From: Methanothermobacter tenebrarum
Lineage (GTDB): Archaea > Methanobacteriota > Methanobacteria > Methanobacteriales > DSM-23052
Length of the DNA stretch: 64,000 bases
Assembly: GCF_023167465.1 (NCBI RefSeq)
Contig: NZ_AP025698.1
Location: 1,041,001 to 1,105,000 of the forward strand
Direction of reading: 5' to 3'
The position numbers and the translations under genes are program-made. This document shows, one piece after another, positions 59,403 through 64,000 of this stretch (position 1 is the first letter of the stretch; each line of letters begins with the position of its first letter). The notes below the pieces were generated by a model that saw only the letters and a list, made by a program, of their open reading frames with translations, made no database searches and had not been told where the DNA came from.

Positions 59403-60766
59403 ATGTTAAAGGAGTTTGTTATAGAAGCCGAGATCGCCCCTGCATATTATGTGGACCTTTTAGAGTTTATACTCAGGTATTCTGATTTCAAGGATGCTAG
59501 GATAACATATGATAGGCTGGTTTTCACTCTGGAGCATCCCCATGGGGTTATAAATGGTGATTTGAGGGTTGGTGAGAAGATCAGGATAATCTTCACCTAT
59601 CCTCCCGGCCTAGAGGATAAGGTGGAGGAATTATATGATGATATTTTTTTCCTAATACAATTATTTGGGGAGGAGTTAAGAGAGAGCACATTATATTTTG
59701 CATGGGTGGAAGGACAGGACATAATCCCTGAGAAACCCTCCTCATTAACTAGGAGAATATCTAAGATTCTCTTCGGCAGCAACCTGTTAGTTCTCTTCAT
59801 CATCTTCCTCGTTATTAATATTATATTGTTCATCCTATTTGGGTTATATGCTGTTATTATAATCCTGCTTATGCAATTTTCCATCGTACTATTATCTGAC
59901 AGGTTATATTCGATTATGGGTGAATGGCGGATAACACCCGAAAACCCATTTTGTCATATACTAATGTACCAGTTACCAGGTAGGGATTTCAAGTTTTTCA
60001 AGGAAGTTTGCGGAGACCTTCTGATTAATATAAAAAGGGAAATCTATGATAAGTCCCTTGTATTGGGTGAGCCGCCACTTGCGAGCTTGGCAGGGACGTT
60101 CTCAGAGGGTATGGTTTTGAGTGCACACCATTAAATGAAAAATCCAAGATAATAAACGTTTACGATCTTGTCAAAACCGCAGCTTCCAAGTTCAGCATCC
60201 CCACACCCAAGATAATAATCTCCAATACCATGCTCCCCAATGCCGCTGCCACGGGTCCCAGTCCACGCAGGGGCCTCATACTCTTAACAACCGGCCTTTT
60301 AACCCGCTTGGATGATGAGGAGTTGCTCAGTGTTATAGGTCATGAGTTAGCCCATCTTATGGGAAAGGACCCCATAATACTCTTTGGTATAATAGCCGGG
60401 GAGTTTATATTAAGGTTGACCGTCCTGTTACCTATCGTGGCCATGGCACCACTATTGTATGTCCTCATCATATTTTGGCTGATATTCTTCGTGGCGAAAT
60501 TTTTCGAAGCCAGGGCGGATCTTTTATCCGCGATTATTATTGGAAGATCTGATAAGCTTGCAATGGCACTCCAGAAGATAGGGTATAGGAGGTTTGAGAG
60601 GGGTGCTGATAGGATATTCTCATGGCTTTTCTGGGATCCCCATCCACCATTATATTTCAGGATAAGGAGGTTGAAGAAGCTTAAAATTAGAAAAGTTAAA
60701 AGTCCATTCTTTGAATCTGCAAGGGATGTTATACAGGGTTTCATAGATTCTATCAGATCCTCCTGA
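59403..60766 (+). pseudogene. htpX: M48-family zinc metalloprotease (HtpX-like), frameshifted
   Basis: Membrane protease. The first frame (59403-60134, 243 codons) carries an N-terminal domain of about 130 aa and two transmembrane helices (about 124-165). The second frame is open from 60070 to 60766 and reads CELGRDVLRGYGFECTPLNE, then SIPTPKIIISNTMLPNAAATG, GHELAHLMGKD (zinc HExxH) and FEARADLLSA (third ligand), with two more helices. They overlap by about 60 nt in different phase, so one base is missing between about 60070 and 60107. Decay and sequence error are both possible. Confidence 0.8.
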
Positions 60767-61094
60767 TGAGTTTTTCAATGTCGAGTTTGTTAAGGTCCCA
60801 TGAATCCCTCATCCCATACCTCTTAGCTATGAATTCAACATCCTCCTTATTCAAGATATGATGGAATAAATCCTCTGATTTCTCCACCCTAAAGTTTATG
60901 ATCCTCTCTAATTCGAGTATGGCCTCCTTTATGATCTCCTCGGATCCTGGACTTTTAAGGAGTCTTCTAACAGCCTCTGATTTTATAGGTGGAGCATAAT
61001 CAAAGAATCCCTTTAGATGCTTCTGGTGGGAGATGAACTTGTATAAGATTATCAGCTTATCCTGCAATTCCTTGGCTTCAATCCTATTTAACAT
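60753..61094 (-). CDS. Small helical conserved protein, family not recognised
   Basis: About 113 aa. Almost entirely helical and charged: NRIEAKELQDKLIILYKFIS, PIKSEAVRRLLKSPGSEEII, and at the end MRDSWDLNKLDIEKLIRRI. No cysteines or catalytic motif. ATG 61094 is preferred; the frame opens at 61109. It converges on htpX with a 14-nt overlap. It could be a regulator or an antitoxin-sized protein, but nothing in the sequence fixes this. Confidence 0.55.
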   Translation of the reverse strand: MLNRIEAKELQDKLIILYKFISHQKHLKGFFDYAPPIKSEAVRRLLKSPGSEEIIKEAILELERIINFRVEKSEDLFHHILNKEDVEFIAKRYGMRDSWDLNKLDIEKLIRRI

Positions 61095-61173
61095 CAGGGA
61101 TCCCACCACACAAGGTTAAGTGTTTTTATTATCTTCTTCCCACCAATATAGTATATAGTAGGGGGGTCTGTTA

Positions 61174-61389
61174 TTGTATCTTTTAGAACTTGATCGTACA
61201 ATGTGTGTTTCTTGTGGTACTTGTATTGATATATGCCCTGAAGTTTTCGAATTTGCCGATGACGAGCTCTCATCGATAAAAGGTGTTGAACTCTCGGACT
61301 TGCAGGAATTGGAGATGGATGATCCGCTATGCACTATAGATGCTATGGAGAATTGTCCAAGTGGTGCTATAAGCGTCCATGGGGGGTGA
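61174..61389 (+). CDS. Single-cluster ferredoxin
   Basis: 71 aa. CVSCGTCIDICPEVF and, after 36 residues, ENCPSGAI give the C-x2-C-x2-C ... C pattern for one [4Fe-4S] (or [3Fe-4S]) cluster. The two remaining cysteines (in DICP and DPLC) could form a disulfide, as in thermophilic one-cluster ferredoxins. Acidic overall. Start TTG 61174, with GGGGGGT 7 nt upstream. It is followed after 3 nt by the MetX-like gene. Confidence 0.88.
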   Translation: MYLLELDRTMCVSCGTCIDICPEVFEFADDELSSIKGVELSDLQELEMDDPLCTIDAMENCPSGAISVHGG

Positions 61390-61392
61390 TGG

Positions 61393-62358
61393 ATGATCAG
61401 AGCCTCATATTTCACCCTCCCAGAGTTCACATTCGAATCTGGTGAAACACTAAAAAAACCTAGGATAGAATATACGTGTATAGGAACCCCAAAGGTTGAC
61501 CCTGACGGTTTTATCACTAATGGTCTTCTCCACATACATGGGTGGAGCGGAGACTACTCATCAGTAAAAAGATTAACACCCCTAATAGGAGAGGGCAAAC
61601 CCCTGGATGATTTCTTTATAATAGCCCCAACATCCCTAGGGTCTCCAGGGTCGAGTTCACCGTCAACAAGCGGCCTCGGAGCCGAATTCCCCCAGTATAC
61701 CATCAAGGATATGGTTAATTTCCACCACGAGTTTATCAGGAGAAAATTCAAAATCCGGAAACTTAAGGGTGTTATTGGCGCGTCCATGGGGGGTTTCCAA
61801 GCCCTCCAATGGGGTGTATCCTATCCAGATTTCATGGATTTCCTAGTGTTGCTTGTTACAACATTCAAGGTTAGGGGCATTAACTATGCCATCTTCAAAT
61901 ATATGAACAAGCTTATAAAAGCAGATCCAGCCTATAAAGGTGGAAGATACGAGGAAAATCCCCCCATAGGAACCTGCCTCGCTTCAATGTTCATGTACTT
62001 TTATGGGTTCTCAAGGGAATACTATAACAGCTTAGATAATACGGAGCTCCAAGCCTCCATGATAAAAGCCGGAAAAGAGGGCATGGAACTTGATGCGAAT
62101 GATATCATATGGAGGAACAATGCTGCCATGGGATTCGACCTAGAAGATCAACTAGAGAATATCAGGGCAGATACCCTCGTTGTGGGTATCAAAGAGGACC
62201 AGTACTTCCCACCATCCACTGATACCATCCCACTTTCAGAGAAAATCAAAAATTCAAAATTGGTTGTATATGAATCAACCTGCGGACATCTTGGAGTTAA
62301 CGAACTCGAAAAGATCCAAGGGGAACTTAAAAGGTTCATAGGATCCCCACACTACTAG
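61393..62358 (+). CDS. Alpha/beta hydrolase of the homoserine O-acetyltransferase (MetX) type
   Basis: 321 aa. The nucleophile elbow is IGASMGGFQALQWG, the oxyanion side LHIHGWSGDYSS, the Asp in VVGIKEDQYFPP and the His in STCGHLGV. The sequence resembles MetX-like acyltransferases, but some members act as plain hydrolases. Pairing with a ferredoxin is unusual for MetX. A role in sulfur amino acid metabolism is possible but not certain. Confidence 0.75.
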   Translation: MIRASYFTLPEFTFESGETLKKPRIEYTCIGTPKVDPDGFITNGLLHIHGWSGDYSSVKRLTPLIGEGKPLDDFFIIAPTSLGSPGSSSPSTSGLGAEFPQYTIKDMVNFHHEFIRRKFKIRKLKGVIGASMGGFQALQWGVSYPDFMDFLVLLVTTFKVRGINYAIFKYMNKLIKADPAYKGGRYEENPPIGTCLASMFMYFYGFSREYYNSLDNTELQASMIKAGKEGMELDANDIIWRNNAAMGFDLEDQLENIRADTLVVGIKEDQYFPPSTDTIPLSEKIKNSKLVVYESTCGHLGVNELEKIQGELKRFIGSPHY

Positions 62359-62369
62359 TGGAGGCTAAC

Positions 62370-62648
62370 ATGAAAGTTAAGATTGTTGATTTCGGCTTTG
62401 ATGAAAGAAAATCCCTAAATTATATAAGATATCTTGTACTTGGACTTAAAAGAAGCCTAGCAGAAAAACTTTCAAGGAAACTCGAAGAAGAAACAGAGAT
62501 ACAAGACGACAAATTATTGATAACAGTATACTACGAGGACAAATATTATCCTCTCGGCTCCGAGGAGGCTGAAACCCGCCTCGAGGATTTCATAGCAAGG
62601 GAGGAGATAGAAATGACAATTTACCTTTCAAGCCTCCTCGAAGACTAG
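62370..62648 (+). CDS. Small conserved protein of unknown family
   Basis: About 92 aa. MKVKIVDFGFDERKSLNYIR at the start, then a long helix (GLKRSLAEKLSRKLEEETEI) and a beta part (KLLITVYYEDKYYPLG). No known motif. ATG 62370 is chosen; GTG 62358 overlaps the MetX-like stop. It is probably cotranscribed with that gene. Confidence 0.6.
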   Translation: MKVKIVDFGFDERKSLNYIRYLVLGLKRSLAEKLSRKLEEETEIQDDKLLITVYYEDKYYPLGSEEAETRLEDFIAREEIEMTIYLSSLLED

Positions 62649-62681
62649 ATCCTCCACAAATCAAGGGGGGTTTGTCCACCC

Positions 62682-63128
62682 ATGAAACTAGATGAATACA
62701 ATTTTGGCGATTACCTTTATGAAAGAGACTATTGGATCGTATTCTTGTCACCCAACCAAGGTAACCTTGGAAGCTGCGTGGTGGTCTTGAAAAGGAGGGA
62801 GGAATTCCTAGGTAACATAAGGGAGGAAGAATGGATAGAATTGCGGCTTATCATAAAAGAGCTTGAAAGAGCCGTTAAAAAGGCCTTTGGGGCCACCCTG
62901 TTCAATTGGGGGTTCTTGATGAACACGTTCTACCGTAAGAATAGTCCCCCACCATGGCTCCACTGCCACTTCATTCCAAGATATGATCATAAAGTCGAAG
63001 TTAATGGAGAGATATTCGAAGATCCATACTTTGGTTACATGAGACCATGGGGGCCTATTAAAATATCCAGGAGGACCCGGGAGATTATAAAAGAAAAAAT
63101 ACTTGAAAATATAAGTGATCTCATTTGA
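62682..63128 (+). CDS. HIT-superfamily protein
   Basis: 148 aa. The histidine triad-like motif is WLHCHFIPRYDHKV (HxHxxPRY), with an upstream NWGFLMNTFYRKNSPPPW that forms the substrate pocket. This suggests a nucleotide hydrolase or transferase acting on Ap4A-type or AMP-linked substrates. The triad lacks the third histidine of classic HIT (H-x-H-x-H), so the chemistry may differ. The 3' end overlaps the ferritin-like gene by 8 nt. Confidence 0.75.
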   Translation: MKLDEYNFGDYLYERDYWIVFLSPNQGNLGSCVVVLKRREEFLGNIREEEWIELRLIIKELERAVKKAFGATLFNWGFLMNTFYRKNSPPPWLHCHFIPRYDHKVEVNGEIFEDPYFGYMRPWGPIKISRRTREIIKEKILENISDLI

Positions 63129-63528
63129 GCTTTTCTAATTTTTCCTTGAATTCTCTCCTGTGCCTTTTTTCCTCATCTATTATATGCCTTAGAACCCCCA
63201 CAACCTCCTCGTCATCTATCAACCTTATATGTTCCTCATATTCTTCTATACCCTCCGTTTCCTTTTGTATTTGAACCCTGAGAGCATCTTTTATGTCTTC
63301 TTCCATATATTCTATTTTTCCGATTTCCATTGATGGTCTACCACCCCTTTTTGTTATCAGGTCGGCGAGCCACCACATGTGTCTCATTTCATCCGCTGCA
63401 ACACCCTCAGTTAACCTGCTTATCTCACAATCATCCATTACAAAAGCATTATAAGTGTATAACATTGTAGCTTCAAGTTCTCCTTTAAAGTCAATGTTTA
63501 AGAGTTTTATTATTTCACGGTTATCCAT
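63121..63528 (-). CDS. Ferritin-like four-helix protein
   Basis: 135 aa. A di-iron site is visible as E in ELEATMLYTY, E-x2-H in ADEMRHMWWL, E in EGIEEYEEHI and E-x2-H in DEEKRHRREF. It resembles short rubrerythrin/bacterioferritin-type proteins without a rubredoxin domain. Likely roles are peroxide detoxification or iron handling. It converges on the HIT gene. Confidence 0.85.
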   Translation of the reverse strand: MDNREIIKLLNIDFKGELEATMLYTYNAFVMDDCEISRLTEGVAADEMRHMWWLADLITKRGGRPSMEIGKIEYMEEDIKDALRVQIQKETEGIEEYEEHIRLIDDEEVVGVLRHIIDEEKRHRREFKEKLEKLK

Positions 63529-63624
63529 CCAATCCCCCCAAAAAGTTTTGATAAAATTATTATCTATCCCCCCATATTATAATTTAAGGTGGAAGCATTG
63601 AAGTATAGGCTGTGGTGATCTATT

Positions 63625-64000
63625 ATGGCCTCCAAGGTTTATTTTGCAGATTTAAGGGCTAGGTCGGCTGATGAGAATAAAGGGAGCAAAATGCAGGAAC
63701 TCTTTAACAGGGTATACGATGGGATGTTCTCAGAGGATGATCTGGTGGCTGTGAAGGTCCATTTTGGTGAAAGGGGTAACGAATCCTTTGTAAGTCCAGT
63801 ACTTTTAAGGTATATCGTGGACAAGGTCAAAGAAAACACAAGGAAGGTTTTCCTAACAGATACCAACACCCTATACTATGGTTCAAGGCATGACTCAGTC
63901 GATCACCTTGTCACCGCGATACTAAACGGTTTTGATTATGCTGTTGTAGGAGGCCCGACAATAATCGCAGATGGGCTAAAAGGTGGAAATGAAAGGATCG
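63625..64000 (+). CDS. DUF362 protein, 3' end cut by the window
   Basis: 125 codons visible, open to the right edge. ATG 63625 has GGTGAT 5 nt upstream. VYFADLRARSADENKGSK, DLVAVKVHFGERGNESF and KVFLTDTNTLYYGSRHDS are typical of DUF362 proteins, which often carry two [4Fe-4S] clusters in the C-terminal half (not visible here). Function unknown; some are thought to be iron-sulfur flavo-type or cluster-binding proteins. Confidence 0.85.
   Translation, partial: MASKVYFADLRARSADENKGSKMQELFNRVYDGMFSEDDLVAVKVHFGERGNESFVSPVLLRYIVDKVKENTRKVFLTDTNTLYYGSRHDSVDHLVTAILNGFDYAVVGGPTIIADGLKGGNERI

Overview
The window reads as chromosome of a thermophilic hydrogenotrophic methanogen of the order Methanobacteriales, most like Methanothermobacter. 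The support is a block of methanogenesis marker genes, hdrBC, a 2-phosphoglycerate kinase for cyclic 2,3-diphosphoglycerate, pyruvate carboxylase subunit A next to birA, archaeal tRNA and translation factors (Trm5, DphB, Nob1), archaeal pilins with class III signal peptides and AglB-type oligosaccharyltransferases. Gene density is high. Many stop and start codons overlap as ATGA, Shine-Dalgarno motifs are of the GGAGG/GGTGAT type, and TTG and GTG starts are common.

Layout. 0-8.8 kb: pycA (cut by the left edge), birA, rtcA, a SelA-like PLP protein, a NYN nuclease-fold protein, a DUF6282 hydrolase, fumarase beta, a DUF2070 membrane protein. 8.9-13.7 kb: rqcH, the arvCBA (oapCBA) vesiculation GTPase cluster, an MBL hydrolase, a membrane protein with a PLD-like domain. 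13.7-19.5 kb: three class III pilins and two tandem aglB genes, one frameshifted. 19.6-25.1 kb: ITPase, CoaD, radical SAM, aminotransferase, CDF transporter, then tRNA-Ser(GCT) and the 7S/SRP RNA. 25.1-31.6 kb: phosphate permease, CBS protein, 2-phosphoglycerate kinase, phosphoesterase, DUF2096, DUF749, hdrB and an hdrC with a long acidic repeat extension. 31.6-36.2 kb: tRNA and translation modification genes and mtnA. 36.2-43.8 kb: nifB, mmp17, mmp15, mmp5, DUF2111, mmp6, mmp3, mmp2 and DUF2117 on one strand, an apparent methyl-coenzyme M reductase maturation operon. 43.8-51.4 kb: nob1, moaB, flavodoxin, trmO, HAD and the dTDP-rhamnose genes rfbDACB, with an in-frame stop in rfbA. 51.3-64 kb: lhr, phosphoesterase, HEAT protein, nitrilase, MoxR/CoxE pair, nucS, a frameshifted htpX, ferredoxin, MetX-like hydrolase, HIT protein, ferritin-like protein and a DUF362 protein cut by the right edge.

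The structure that ordinary annotation would miss is a dispersed family of short elements in the larger intergenic gaps (about 13.9, 28.3, 33.7 and 45.4-45.75 kb, with weaker traces at 44.5, 54.9 and 56.4 kb). Each has a conserved 5' module with a C/G-rich hairpin followed by GATGAAAGCC. Each also has a conserved 3' module, TCATTGAAGCAGG plus hairpin plus TAGTTCA, that overlaps remnant codons of a TnpB C-terminus. The copy at 33.7-34.3 kb still carries a recognisable, multiply frameshifted tnpB piece. I read them as decayed IS200/IS605 (IS1341-type) transposons that have lost the nuclease but kept the omegaRNA-like right end. Three other genes (aglB, rfbA, htpX) are interrupted by a single base change; real decay and sequence error cannot be told apart from the sequence alone.
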